Below, piece after piece: positions 1-12,690 of a stretch of DNA of 64,000 nt. This DNA is from Hirundichthys speculiger (Eukaryota > Chordata > Actinopteri > Beloniformes > Exocoetidae). Made by a program: the position numbers and the translations under genes. Each line of letters begins with the position of its first letter. Position 1 is the first letter of the stretch. The DNA is taken from contig JAGFBZ010000338.1 in the NCBI GenBank assembly GCA_018398805.1, positions 1 to 64,000 of the forward strand, given 5' to 3'. Below the pieces are notes generated by a model. That model did not search any database, was not told the origin of the DNA, and was given only the letters and a program-made list of their open reading frames with translations.

Positions 1-2321
1 TGTCCACATCCACCACCACTGCTGGTCCTCTGATGTCCACCATCCACCACCACCCTGCTGTCCTCTGATGTCCACATCCACCACCTGCTGTCCTCTGGTG
101 TCCACCCTCCACCACCACTGCACCTCTGCTGTCCTCTGATGTGTCCACATCCACCACCACTGCTGTCCTCTGGTGTCCACATCCCCCACACTGGGCCTCT
201 GAGTCCACCACCACTGCTGTCCTCTGATGTGTCCTCTGACCCACCACTGCTGTCCTCTGGTGTCCACATCCACCACTGCTGTCCTCTGATGTCCACATCC
301 ACCACTGCTGTCCTCTGGTGTCCACATCCACCACCACTGCTGTCCACATCCACCACCACTGCTGCTGTCCTCTGGTGGTCCACATCCACCACCACTGCTG
401 TCCTCTGTGTCCACATCCACCACTCCACACCACCACTGCTGTCCTCTGATGTCCACATCCACCACCACTACTGTCCTCTGGTGGTCCACATCCACCACTG
501 CTGTCCTGCCACATGCTGTCCGCTGATGTCCACTGCTGTCCACATCCACCACTGCTGTCCTCTGCTGTCCTGTCCACATCCACCACCACTGCTGTCCTCT
601 GGTTCCACACCACCACCACTGCTGTCCTCCCACATCCACCACTGCTGTCCTCTGAGTCCAATCCCACCATCCACCACCACTGCTGTCCCTCTGATGTCCA
701 CATCCACCACCACTGCTGTCCTCTGGTGTCCACACCACCACTCCACCACTGCTGTCCTCTGGTGTCCACATCCACCACCATGCTGTCCTCTGGTGTCCAC
801 ATCCACCACCACTGCTGTCCTCTGGTGTCCACATCCACCACCACTGCTGTCCTCTGATGTCCACATCTACCACTGCTGTCCTCTGGTGTCCACATCCACC
901 ACCACTGCTGTCCTCTGGTGTCCACATCCACCACCACTGCTGTCCTCTGGTGTCCACATCCACCACCACTGCTGTCCTCTGATGTCCACATCCACCACCA
1001 CTGCTGTCCTCTGGTGTCCACATCCACCACCACTGCTGTCCTCTGGTGTCCACATCCACCACCACTGCTGTCCTCTGGTGTCCACATCCACCCCACTGCT
1101 GTCCTCTGGTGTCCACATCCACCACTGCTGTCCTCTGGTGTCCACATCCACCACTGCCTCTGGTCCTCTGTGTCCTCCCATCCACCACCACCACTGCTGT
1201 CCTCTGGTGTCCACATCCACCACCACTGCTGTCCTCTGGTGTCACATCCACCACTGCTGATCTCTGGGTGTCCACATCCACCACCACTGCTGTCCTCTGG
1301 TGTCCACATCCACCACCACTGCTGTCCTCTGATGTCCACATCCCACTGCTGTCTTGGTGTCCCACACCACACCACTGTCCTCTGTGTCCACATCCACCCA
1401 CCACTAATGTCCTCCACATGGTGTCCACATCCACCACCACGGCTGTCCTGATGTCCACACTACCACTGCTGTCCTCCGTGTCCACATCCACATCCACCAC
1501 CACTGCTGTCCTCCACATGCTGTCCTCCACATCCACCACCACCACTGCTGTCCTCTGGTGTCCCACCATCCACCACCACTGCTGTCCTCTGCTGTCCACA
1601 TGGTACATCATCCACCACCACCACCACTGCCTCCTCTGTCCACCACCACTGCTGTCAACATCCCACCACCATGCTGTCCCTCTCTGTCCTCCCTGTTCCA
1701 CATCCACCACCACTGCTGTCCTCTGATGTCCACACCACTCCACCACCACCACTGCTGTCCTCTGATGTCCACATCCACCACTGCTGTCCTCTGGTGTCCA
1801 CATCCACCACCACTGCTGTCCTCTGATGTGTCACATCCACCACCACTGCTGTCCTCTGGTGTCCACATCCACCACCACTGCTGTCCTCTGATGTCCACAT
1901 CCACCACTGCTGTCCTCTGGTGTCCACATCCACCACCACTGCTGTCCTCTGGTGTCCACATCCACCACCACTGCTGTCCTCTGGTGTCCACATCCACCAC
2001 CACTTGGCTGTCCTCTGGTGTCCACATCCACCACTGCTGTCCTCTGATGTCCACATCCACCACCACTGCTGTCCTCTGGTGTCCACATCCACCACTGCTG
2101 TCCTCTGGTGTCCACATCCACCACCACTGCTGTCCTCTGGTGTCCACATCCACCACTGCTGTCCTCTGGTGTCCACATCCACCACTGCTGTCCTCTGGTG
2201 TCCACACATCCACCACTGCTGTCCTCTGATGTCCACATCCACCACCTGCTGTCCTCTGATGTCCACATCCACCACCACTGCTGTCCTCTGGTGTCCACAT
2301 CCACCACTGCTGTCCTCTGGT
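1..2321. repeat. 32-bp minisatellite, left edge outside window
   Basis: Tandem array of a unit of about 32 bp built around TGTCCACATCCACCACCACT followed by GCTGTCCTCTGG. Units vary in steps of 3 bp because the CAC triplet count differs (29-bp units are common), and the GG/GA ending alternates. The array is already running at base 1 and stops at about 2321 before unique sequence. Long open frames occur on both strands because the unit has no stop in several frames; they show no protein-like composition beyond the repeat. Confidence 0.95.
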
Positions 2322-2709
2322 GTTTATCTGTGGCCAGGATATTATCCCCCCCCCACACACACACTTACCACCGTAGCTATAAATAGTATAATTTGTCTAT
2401 CAAATTGTTATAAGTACTCCTCTGCATAAGACTGTATCCCTATTAGCATTGAGGGAAACAAAAAGAAAGAAATGTAGATCAACTTATAACAAAGAATAAC
2501 TTTATTAAAATAGTTTTTCAGTGTGTAAAGATTTAAAGTGCATCAATCCCACCACAGTAACAGTGAAGCTGAGCGCTACATCAGCACGGTCACATTTCTT
2601 TGTTTTAGCTTTCTTAGCTTTATCTTTATCGTCTTAGCTTTATTTCAGTACGGCAAAAAAAAGAAAAAAGAAAAAAACGCATTTGAGAAGGACTGGGTTA
2701 GCCATTCTG
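2322..2709. other. AT-rich spacer, no gene seen
   Basis: Starts with a short C-run followed by CA dinucleotides (about 2347-2367), then AT-rich sequence with A-rich runs near 2656-2682. No coding signal recognised. Confidence 0.6.
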
Positions 2710-4207
2710 CACTGTAAAAAAAACCCAGGAAATTACTTTCTCATAAAAAATACAGTTTTTTTACGGTTTGTAGTTGTAATTTTAACAAGATTTTGCCTTA
2801 TTTTCAGGTTGTTTTTAACATTTAATTAGAAACATTTTCACATTTTAAAACAAGTAGATTACCTAGAAATATGGTAAGTAAATGCTGTATTACGAATAAT
2901 AATGTGCTGTTATTAACTGGTTTCAATGACATTATTTTATGTAAAAAAGTTGTATAATAATTCATGTTTGATATAATATAATATAATATATGACATAAAA
3001 AATAATGTGGTTCATCTTTCAAAACATGTCAAAAAACTGTTGAACAACTAGATATTGGGTTTAAAATTGCTACAATTTAGAGGACTGTAGTCTTTGTATT
3101 GTAGTGGATCCTGGTCTGCAACACCTGACAGAGTCATGGCGCTAGCTAAAGGAGGATTTAGTCAACTTCCTGTGTTTGCACAGCACATACTTTAATTTAC
3201 ACACTTTATTTAATTTATTTATTCATTTATTAAGCACCTAAACAACCAGGGCTGCAAAGGATGCTGGGAAACGACCCAGAAGGACCTGCAGATCACTACA
3301 GTATGTTGACCACCTGTCCTAACACCTGTGTGACCCATCACTGGCATTTCTGTAGTCCTGAAGTCTTTGATGAAGATTTTAATACTATGTCTTGCGCTAA
3401 ATGTCATACAGCAAAAAAAAATCTGCTAATGAGATTGAAGATTTAAAGTATGTTGCTTCTTTAAAGAACTTAAAGATCACCATTCTTAAATATACTACTT
3501 ACTGCCTGGACTATTGCAATGCAGTATTTTCTAACTTTTCTCATTTGACATTCATCAGCTTCTTTAGCGTGTAAATACTTCTACACAATGTGACATCACT
3601 TAGTGACATCACTGAGTGACATCACTGAGTGACATCACTGAGTGACATCACTGAGTGACATCACTGAGTGACATCACTGAGTGACTGGAGGAGCAACATC
3701 TCTGTAACTTTCAACCTCAACAGTTAGCAGAGTTAGGCAAACACTTTATTTTTTATTTTAATTGCATAGTGTTTGAGGTCATAGAAAACAAGTTTGTGAA
3801 ATTTGTTTACACAATTAGTTTGAACATAAAAGTACACATAAATGTGAAACTAGTGAGATTTTCCTTAAAATTACACAGAAAGACTGGAGATTATTAATAT
3901 GGACATAAATCTTGATTTAACAAGCTTCATATTTACTGACAGATAATTATTGTTATTTTACAAAGATTTGACTGTAATTTAAGAGAGCAGGAAAGATCAT
4001 GTATAATAAAACAGAAAATTTTCCATTAAAAAAAAGAGAAATTAACATAGTTTGTCATTACTGGTAGAATACTTAAAAAAACAACAACTGTGTTGTTAAA
4101 TGTACAAGAAATGTCTGTTACTTTACAGTTTTGTAGACTATTTTTTTGGAAAACAGTAAAACGACTGTAAAATTTTTTTATTTTTATTTTTATTTTTTTT
4201 TACAGTG
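2710..4207. mobile_element. TIR DNA transposon, non-autonomous
   Basis: The termini are inverted repeats: CACTGTAAAAAAAA at the left and TTTTTTTTACAGTG at the right, with further imperfect inverted motifs just inside (TACAGTTTTTTTACGG and AAAACAGTAAAACGACTGTA). About 1.5 kb, AT-rich, with no transposase seen. The right end cuts into a LINE reverse-transcriptase fragment (4208-4459), so this element probably inserted in or beside that LINE. No clear target-site duplication found, so the superfamily is open. Confidence 0.6.
3591..3681. repeat. 13-bp tandem repeat, 7 copies
   Basis: Seven head-to-tail copies of TGACATCACTGAG; the first copy ends TTAG. Embedded in the TIR element 2710-4207. Contains TGACATCA, which resembles a CRE/AP-1-like half-site series, but no function is claimed. 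Confidence 0.95.
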
Positions 4208-4459
4208 TAGGTGGGTCCCTGACTGGAGCAGCTGGTTCATTTGTGCTGCCAGGTGTTCATGGAGTGCAGGTAGCTTCTTGAGCCAGTGGGTGTGAATCAT
4301 GTCAAACCCTGGTGCTGTCCAGTTCTTCATTTTTGATACTCTTTTCCGGATGTCTCCCACAGTGACGACTACTGGGTCTTGATCTGGGAGGTTGCTGAAT
4401 TCTGCTCTTAGATCCACCAGCCACTGAGTGTTGGAGGCTCCCAGTTGTTCTTCCAGCAT
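4208..4459 (-). pseudogene. LINE reverse transcriptase fragment
   Basis: The minus-strand frame reads a non-LTR reverse-transcriptase N-terminal segment: NWTAPGFDMIHTHWLKKL (the PGxD motif ahead of RT motif 1) followed by HLAAQMNQLLQSGTH. It stops being LINE-like exactly at the TIR of the neighbouring transposon. The upstream part of the same protein reappears at 7895-8016 on the far side of the telomeric satellite, so one LINE copy was split. Clade not assigned; broken at both ends. Confidence 0.75.
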
Positions 4460-4462
4460 CGC

Positions 4463-7400
4463 TCCATCTCAGCCATGGGTGGGTCTGCTGCCAGTAGACC
4501 CACGTTTGTATGTATTAGCTCTAGCTCTAGCTAACCCTAACCCTAACCCTAACCCATGGGTGGGTCCGCTGCCAGTAGACCCACGTTTGTATGTATTAGC
4601 TCTAGCTCTAGCTAACCCTAACCCTAACCCATGGGTGGGTCCGCTGCCAGTAGACCCACGTTTGTATGTGTTAGCTCTAGCTCTAGCTAACCCTAACCCT
4701 AACCCTAACCCATGGGTGGGTCCGCTGCCAGTAGACCCACGTTTGTATGTATTCGCTCTAGCTCTAGCTAACCCTAACCCTAACCCTAACCCATGGGTGG
4801 GTCTGCTGCCAGTAGACCCTTGTTTGTATGTATTAGCTCTAGCTAACCCTAACCCTAACACATGTGTGGGTCCGCTGCCAGTAGACCCACGTTTGTATAT
4901 ATTAGCTCTAGCTCTAGCTAACCCTAACCCTAACCCTAACCCATGGGTGGGTCCGCTGCCAGTAGACCCACGTTTGTATGTATTAGCTCTAGCTCTAGCT
5001 AACCCTAACCCTAACCCTAACCCATGGGTGGGTCTGCTGCCAGTAGACCCTTGTTTGTATGTATTCGCTCTAGCTCTAGCTAACCCTAACCCTAACCCAT
5101 GGGTGGGTCTGCTGCCAGTAGACCCACGTTTGTATGTATTAGCTCTAGCTCTAGCTAACCCTAACCCTAACCCTAACCCATGGGTGGGTCTGCTGCCTGT
5201 AGACCCACGTTTGTATGTATTAGCTCTAGCTCTAGCTAACCCTAACCCTAACACATGTGTGGGTCCGCTGCCAGTAGACCCATGTTTGTATGTATTAGCT
5301 CTAGCTAACCCTAACCCTAACCCTAACACATGGGTGGGTCTGCTGCCAGTAGACCCACATTTGTATGTATTAGCTCTAGCTCTAGCTAACCCTAACCCTA
5401 ACCCATGGGTGGGTCTGTTGCCAGTAGACCTACGTTTGTATGTATTAGCTCTAGCTCTAGCTAACCCTAACCCTAACCCATGGGTGGGTCTGCTGCCAGT
5501 AGACCCACGTTTGTATGTATTAGCTCTAGCTCTAGCTAACCCTAACCCTAACCCATGGGTGGGTCTGTTGCCAGTAGACCTACGTTTGTATGTATTAGCT
5601 CTAGCTCTAGCTAACCCTAACCCTCACCCATGTGTGGGTCTGCTGCCAGTAGACCCACGTTTGTATGTATTAGCTCTAGCTCTAGCTAACCCTAACCCTA
5701 ACACATGTGTGGGTCCGCTGCCAGTAGACCCACGTTTGTATGTATTAGCTCTAGCTCTAGCTAACCCTAACCCTAACACATGGGTGGGTCTGCTGCCAGT
5801 AGACCCACGTTTGTATGTATTAGCTCTAGCTCTAGCTAACCCTAACCCTAACCCATGGGTGGGTCTGTTGCCAGTAGACCTACGTTTGTATGTATTAGCT
5901 CTAGCTCTAGCTAACCCTAACCCTAACCCATGGGTGGGTCTGCTGCCAGTAGACCAATGTTTGTATGTATTAGCTCTAGCTCTAGCTCTAGCTAACCCTA
6001 ACCCTAACCCATGGGTGGGTCTGCTGCCAGTAGACCCATGTTTGTATGTATTAGCTCTAGCTAACCCTAACCCTAACCCTAACCCATGGGTGGGTCTGTT
6101 GCCAGTAGACCCACGTTTGTATGTATTAGCTATAGTTCTAGCTAACCCTAACCCTAACCCTAACCCATGGGTGGGTCTGCTGCCAGTAGACCCACGTTTG
6201 TATGTATTAGCTCTAGCTCTAGCTAACCCTAACCCTAACCCTAACCCATGGGTGGGTCTGCTGCCAGTAGACTTACGTTTGTTTGTATGTATTAGCTCTA
6301 GCTCTAGCTAACCCTAACCCTAACCCATGGGTGGGTCTGTTGCCAGTAGACCCACGTTTGTATGTATTAGCTCTAGCTAACCCTAACCCTAACCCATGGG
6401 TGGGTCTGCTGCCAGTAGACCCACGTTTGTAAGTATTAGCTCTAGCTCTAGCTAACCCTAACCCTAACCCATGGGTGGGTCTGTTGCCAGTAGACCTACG
6501 TTTGTATGTATTAGCTCTAGCTCTAGCTAACCCTAACCCTAACCCATGGGTGGGTCTGCTGCCAGTAGACCAATGTTTGTATGTATTAGCTCTAGCTCTA
6601 GCTCTAGCTAACCCTAACCCTAACCCATGGGTGGGTCTGCTGCCAGTAGACCCACGTTTGTATGTATTAGCTATAGCTCTAGCTAACCCTAACCCTAACC
6701 CATGGGTGGGTCTGCTGCCAGTAGACCCATGTTTGTATGTATTAGCTCTAGCTAACCCTAACCCTAACCCTAACCCATGGGTGGGTCTGTTGCCAGTAGA
6801 CCCACGTTTGTATGTATTAGCTATAGTTCTAGCTAACCCTAACCCTAACCCTAACCCATGGGTGGGTCTGCTGCCAGTAGACCCACGTTTGTATGTATTA
6901 GCTCTAGCTCTAGCTAACCCTAACCCTAACCCTAACCCATGGGTGGGTCTGCTGCCAGTAGACTTACGTTTGTTTGTATGTATTAGCTCTAGCTAACCCT
7001 AACCCTAACCCTAACCCATGGGTGGGTCTGTTGCCAGTAGACCCACGTTTGTATGTATTAGCTATAGTTCTAGCTAACCCTAACCCTAACCCTAACCCAT
7101 GGGTGGGTCTGCTGCCAGTAGACCCACGTTTGTATGTATTAGCTCTAGCTCTAGCTAACCCTAACCCTAACCCTAACCCATGGGTGGGTCTGCTGCCAGT
7201 AGACTTACGTTTGTTTGTATGTATTAGCTCTAGCTCTAGCTAACCCTAACCCTAACCCATGGGTGGGTCTGTTGCCAGTAGACCCACGTTTGTATGTATT
7301 AGCTCTAGCTAACCCTAACCCTAACCCATGGGTGGGTCTGCTGCCAGTAGACCCACGTTTGTAAGTATTAGCTCTAGCTCTAGCTAACCCTAACCCTAAC

Positions 7401-7894
7401 CCATGGGTGGGTCTGCTGCCAGTAGACCCACGTTTGTATGTATTAGCTCTAGCTAACCCTAACCCTAACCCATGGGTGGGTCTGCTGCCAGTAGATCCAC
7501 GTCTGTATGTCTTAGCTCTAGCTCTAGCTAACCCTAACCCTAACCCATGGGTGGGTCTGCTGCCAGTAGACCCATGTTTGTATGTATTAGCTCTAGCTCT
7601 AGCTTTAGCTAACCCTAACCCTAACCCATGGGTGGGTCTGCTGCCAGTAGACCCACGTTTGTATGTATTAGCTCTAGCTCTAGCTAACCCTAACCCTAAC
7701 CCTAACCCATGGGTGGGTCTGCTGCCAGTAGACCCACGTTTGTATGTATTAGCTCTAGCTCTAGCTAACCCTAACCCTAACCCTAACCCATGGGTGGGTC
7801 TGCTGCCAGTAGACCCACGTTTGTATGTATTAGCTCTAGCTCTAGCTAACCCTAACCCTAACCCTAACCCTAACCCATGGGTGGGTCTGCTGCC
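4463..7894. repeat. Composite telomeric satellite, about 75-81-bp units
   Basis: Roughly 44 tandem units. Each unit is CCATGGGTGGGTCTGCTGCC, then AGTAGACCCACG, then TTTGTATGTATTAG, then two or three CTCTAG hexamers, then two to five CCCTAA telomere hexamers. GGGTCT and AGACCC form a hairpin within each unit. Unit lengths differ by multiples of 6, so one frame stays open for 627 codons; this is periodicity, not a gene. Variant units (for example ACTTACGTTTGTTTGTATG at about 6270, 6970 and 7206) show that multi-unit blocks were copied, giving higher-order structure. Confidence 0.95.
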
Positions 7895-8016
7895 ACCTTA
7901 CTGCCCTGCCATTGACAGTCTGCCTCCAGTTTATTCTCCTGGTCTCTGCCTCTCTGGTGTATCTCTTGAGGTCAACTAGGGCTGCGAGCCTTTGTTTGGT
8001 AGTTTCCATGTCAATC
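7895..8016 (-). pseudogene. LINE ORF segment upstream of the satellite
   Basis: On the minus strand the sequence reads an open stretch including RLAALVDLKRYTREAETRR and ending WQQT at the first satellite unit. This composition (basic, RY-TRE-E-RRIN) is what precedes the reverse transcriptase in the LINE family whose RT fragment lies at 4208-4459. The satellite units themselves contain the tail of this segment (TGGCAGCAGACCCACC in antisense), so the array appears to have grown from LINE sequence. A fragment only. Confidence 0.6.
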
Positions 8017-8426
8017 ACAGTTACCTATTTTAGCTTGACTGGCTTACCTTATATTCATTATTTAATATTACTTTACATTTGCGCTGATCAGATCTGTCCA
8101 AACATCTTAATTTCAGAGGTTGCTACTGAAACAACGTCAGAAACGAATGCTGTCAGAGCTGAAACAAAGGCTAGCGGAGCTGCCAGTCAATCAGCCAACC
8201 ACTTGTGGGGATAGTTGGATTCTAGCGGACCTACAATCTTCATGACTGACTGCAGATCCCAGCAGAACCACCCAGAAGGGTCCTGAAATGATCTGCTTGT
8301 TGCTTCCATTCACTTTGAGAGCCGGCTCCAAGTGGTCACGAGAGGAACTGCACGTTTTTTTGTTGAATTTAATCCAGAAAACCAGTTGGTGGGAACGAAC
8401 CATTGAAGTTTATAACGTCACTTCAT
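8017..8426. other. Spacer, no gene seen
   Basis: No recognisable coding or repeat family. Short open frames lack any motif. Confidence 0.4.
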
Positions 8427-9500
8427 TAGGGGCGCACGATAACTACCAGGCCGATAACAGGAAATTATGACGTAATTACGAAAAGCCTGATATCACGACA
8501 AATAGACCTAATAACATATATATTTTTGGCAGTGTCTCGCTCCCTCTGAGCTTTGAATGACCGGGAGTGAATGTTATGTTCAAGTGACGTCGGCATAATC
8601 AGAAAAACCATTACTTAATAAGAAAAATATAGAATACCCCCTCATGCCAGAAAACAACTCGTTAACTCGGCCATAATTTTAGTAGTTGCTGATTTGAATT
8701 GATATTTGCAGTATTTTCCCTCATGTTACACATAAAAAAAGAAAAAAATAGAAAAGGCTGAAAGAACGACTAGCAAACGAGGGAACGTGGGAATTTACGT
8801 TACACCTTGAATGCAGCCTGCAGCACAGCGCTGATCACAACAAACATGGCGGCGTGGAACTTGGTTAAAGTTTCAGAAGAAGATAGTTTGGTGGTTATTT
8901 GTGACGAATCCTCCGAGTGAATTCTACGAGGAGGGAAGCACAAGCTTTAATACGTAAAACCTGATCAGCCACCTACAACATAACAATCACTTCCATGGAG
9001 TTTTGAAATCGCGCTAACGTGAGCTAATGCTAATGTGCGCAAGCCAGCAGCAGTCTCTCCTCTCCTCTCTCATCTAAAGCTTCCATGAGATAAAAAAAAA
9101 AAACAAAAAAAAAAACTACTAAACCTCATTTACTTTAATTAAAGGTATTAATTTAAATGGAACCACAAGCCAAAATCCTTTAAATGTTAATCTTTCTCAG
9201 TTAGTAATTCTGATGCATGTATTTCCATCAGTTCAAGGAGCCTTTATTTTTTTTATATCAGTCAGTAATGAACCTTATTTAAGTTAATGTGAGATATCAA
9301 ATAGGTTTGTTTGATAGCTTTAAGAAAATGTTTGAGAGTCTTGTCAATAGTTTTTCATTGGAAAAAATAAATATCTGTTCATTTAAAGAGTCAAAACTAT
9401 TTTTGGTTTTGTTCATAGTATTGATGTAATGATCTTAGGTATATGTGTGTGTTATCGGTTATCGGTATCGGTTTTAAAAAACAGTTACCGTGCATCCCTA
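8427..9500. mobile_element. hAT-like transposon, non-autonomous
   Basis: Left end TAGGGGCGCACGATAACT and right end (inverted) TAGGGATGCACGGTAACT are clear TIRs. Flanking 8-bp sequences CACTTCAT and CTCTTCAT match at 7 of 8 positions, the duplication length of hAT elements. An ATG-start frame at 8846-8920 (24 codons, MAAWNLVKVSEEDS...) may be a relic of a transposase first exon. No catalytic domain present. Confidence 0.8.
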
Positions 9501-10214
9501 CTCTTCATCACACCTTTATAAAGCACTAAAGTGTTTGCTCGACTTTCATACATTCAAATGAAGAAAAGGAAGTTGTGCTGGCTGAGGGCAGAACATGTGG
9601 CAACATCTGGTTTTTGGAGCTGTCGCAAATGCAGAAGTATGAAAAACTGGTGTCAAAAGAGCCTTTGGTCAACATTCATGTATCTGAGGTTTGGCGGAAG
9701 TGTGATTGTGTAATATATATCTGTGACTGTTAAAAGACTGGGAGGGTGGCAACCCAGGTGAATGTTTAATTAAACACATAAAACACCTGAACCCGACCCG
9801 ACCTGACAGGAAACGACATAACATGTTTTCATTACCTGATCTACTTTTCGTTTGTATTTCACGTCCTACAGCTCCCTCTAAAGAACAAAAACAAAACATT
9901 TAACAGAACAGAACCACAGTCAAGTCCAAAGGTCAGAGCCCAGTCTTTTAATCCTGTTTTCCTGTAAAATCACCTGACTGCAGTAGGTCAAATACAAGCC
10001 AGCACTCACAACAACATGTCACTTTTTTTTCCCACTGGGCCATTATTTATTTAATAAAAAAAGAAAATCAAAAATTAAAAACAAAGCCAAGAAAGTAAAA
10101 ATAAATAAATAAATAACATATTGAAGTAAGTACAAAGTACTCCCTTCTGGTTCTAAAGGATTAGCAGCCAGATGCTAATATTTATCATTATCATCAATAT
10201 ATTTATCATCAGTC
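9501..10214. other. Spacer, no gene seen
   Basis: AT-rich with a short (AAAT)n run at about 10100-10115. No coding signal recognised. Confidence 0.4.
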
Positions 10215-10620
10215 CTTGATAAACTGGTCATCAGCAGGTGTGAAACATCTAAAAAAGCAGACCATCTGGAAGTTTGGAATATTCAGGTGTGTGTTAACAC
10301 AATGCCAAGAGGACAAGACATCAGCAATGGTTTTGGTGAGAAACCAGTGTGGCTGCACATCAAATCTGGGAAGAACTGTTAAAACCATTTCAAGATAATT
10401 TTTTAAGTTCAGTGTTTTACAGTCGGAGAGACTAGTCACAAGCGGAAAACATTCAATGCACCTGTCAATCTTCCCAGGAGTGGACGTCCCAGGTAGGTTT
10501 ACCCCGAGGTCAGTGACTCAGGGAAACACCCCACAAGCTGCATCTCATAAGCTACAGGCCTCGCTGGCCGTGTTAAATGATAACGTCCATGACAGCATAA
10601 TTAGAATGTAACTAGAATGT
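10215..10620 (+). pseudogene. Tc1-like transposase relic, N-terminal part
   Basis: Around 10470-10610 the plus strand carries sequence resembling the second DNA-binding helix region of Tc1-like transposases: the SGRPR motif (AGTGGACGTCCCAGG), then a CCCCGAGGTCAG stretch and an ACAGGCCTCGCTGGCCGTG stretch. It is full of stops and frameshifts. The upstream part (10215-10440) is similar in style but no motif is readable. Confidence 0.45.
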
Positions 10621-11612
10621 CCTTTATTTAACGAATTACCTTGAACGAAAGGTCGTTCCACTGGTATTTAGCCTCCTGCTGAGCATACCTGCCTGGTAAC
10701 CGTGACCTTTGGTGTGATTGGTCAGTCTTGGCTTGAGGCCATCGTTGCTAGCTAGCAGGAATGACGCGTGGGCGTATCAGCGGGTACAGCGGGTACAGCG
10801 GGTCCCGCCGTCGGTGAGCAGCTCATATGTGCGCCTGTGAAAGTCCTCCTCCCACAGCAGTGATGCAAAAACAGATGATAAACGTGGACATGAGTCTTTC
10901 TAAAACATGTGAGTGCAGTTTTCTTACGGTGCCAAAAAAAAGTTATTTAAAACAAAGTTAATATTTATGTTGAGTTTAAGGTCCCGTATTCTGCAGCTTT
11001 GATCCCTGTTCATCAAGCACCACAATAAGTTTGACTTTGATTATAATTCTAAAACTTCCCGGGCCTATTTGATGGTGCAGTCTAAATCCTCTATTTCCTA
11101 TGTGCTCCTGTGAGCACCCTGTTTTTCCTACCGCCCCCTGCTCATTGGTGACGTTTGGAAGATGTTTCTTTTTTTAACTGAATTGCCTAAGAGAAGCAGG
11201 GCTGTGCCCACATGGAGACAGATCAAGGGCCAACCTTCCCGCCTCCGAGCTGAGGCCAATCCAGGAAGTAATAAAAATTGTAATTCCTCAACTGACAACT
11301 AGGTGCCGAATCCAAAACAGGGCAAATCCCTACTGACTCTCATGTTAAAATGAAAAACATTTCTGTAGAATTAAACATATTTACAGCCTTGTTCCCTACA
11401 GCTAGAGTTCACATTCATGACATCAGATAAAATTATATAAGCAAGCTTATAAATAATCTAAATAAGCTTATAAATAAATCAGTAATTAAGCTGACCAATC
11501 AAATGGCCAGACGTCATTTGGCGTTTCATTGACAGCCACCCATTGCTGTCATGTCTTTAACTACCTCATGCTTTGCATTATATTGCTTAGATTGAATCTG
11601 TGGTCCCTGTTG

Positions 11613-11643
<31 letters not shown>

Positions 11644-12599
11644 GGCCCGCTGGCTGATCCAACGCACCGAGCCGTTGGCCGGCTGGCCTTCATCAGCGGC
11701 GCCGCTCAGCTGAAGGAGCAGAGATGCTCACGGGTCATCGTTTCAGGACTCCTCTGAGCAGAATTAATATGAATGATCAGAAGCTAAGACATCAAAGCCA
11801 AAGCAGCTAACTGGGTCCGTTCCAGTTAGCTTCTCGGTGTTGCAACATGACGCTGAGAAGTTTGAGCAACAGAAACTCTCCCTACATTTCTACGCTTTGC
11901 ATTGTAAAAGCATTTTGATGGTTCCTGGACTAGAAAGGCGCTATTTAGATATGTTGTTGTTGTTGTTGTGGGTCATGTGACCAGATAGTCCATGGCGTTA
12001 TATACAGTCCATGGCAGCGCTCTTAAAACTTGGTCCTCAGGACGGCATGTTTTTGTGGAGACCTTAAAGACTTAAAGTTCATCCAACCAGGTGTGACTGA
12101 ACTGAGAAACATCTAAAAATCCAGGGCGGCCTGGTTATTGTGATAGATGAAACACCAAAAGGAAACGCCATTGTAGCTAAGCTATGGCTGGCGTATTTGT
12201 TAATGCTAAGCTAAGCTAAGATGGACGGGAGCACTCGCACTCCCAGCACCAAACTGTCCTGTACCAAGTGTTTCTGGAATGTATTGCAGGTATAAAATGA
12301 AGAAATAGACATGTGTCAACAACTGAAATGAAGATGACGAAAGAGCGAACGAGAAAAAAAGAGAAATATCTCAGGTTTGTGCTGAGATATAAGTAAATAA
12401 ATAAATAAAAGGCAAGATAAGGCTCAGGGCATTTTTCACACTTTCCATATTATCCCAGCTTTCCAGGTATGACATGTAGTTTCCATGGTTACCACGGCGA
12501 AGACCCTTGCATCCATGTCACATTACATTTACCACATCACCATTTCACAATCACATTACCAATTTACACATTATACAAACAAACAGAAATTCAAATATT
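10621..12599. other. Spacer with short SSRs
   Basis: No gene recognised. Holds short tandem motifs GCGGGTACA (about 10779-10805), CAGAAC x5 (11613-11643), GTT x5 near 11955 and AAAT near 12390. Confidence 0.5.
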
Positions 12600-12690
12600 C
12601 CACTTCATTCTGAGACGCCACAGACACGTGAAAGGAAACTCACAGTGGAGCACGGTGGTGGCAGCATCATGCTGGGGGCACATTTTTAAG
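12600..12690 (+). pseudogene. Tc1/mariner transposase core fragment
   Basis: One frame reads TVEHGGGSIMLGAHF, matching the conserved HGGGSIMLWGCF block that lies between the first two catalytic acidic residues of Tc1 transposases. The surrounding frame is lost. It may belong to the same dead element as 10215-10620, but the two are 2 kb apart and not obviously continuous. Confidence 0.55.

Noticed and set aside
139..2364. Long histidine/serine/threonine-rich frames on both strands
   Set aside because: Shadows of the 32-bp minisatellite; every frame gives the same repeated peptide in shifted phase.
4428..6311. 627-codon open frame (WVGLLPVDPRLYVLALALANP repeats)
   Set aside because: Produced by satellite units whose lengths differ by multiples of 6 with no stop in that frame; antisense is also open. 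No independent start, splice or domain evidence.
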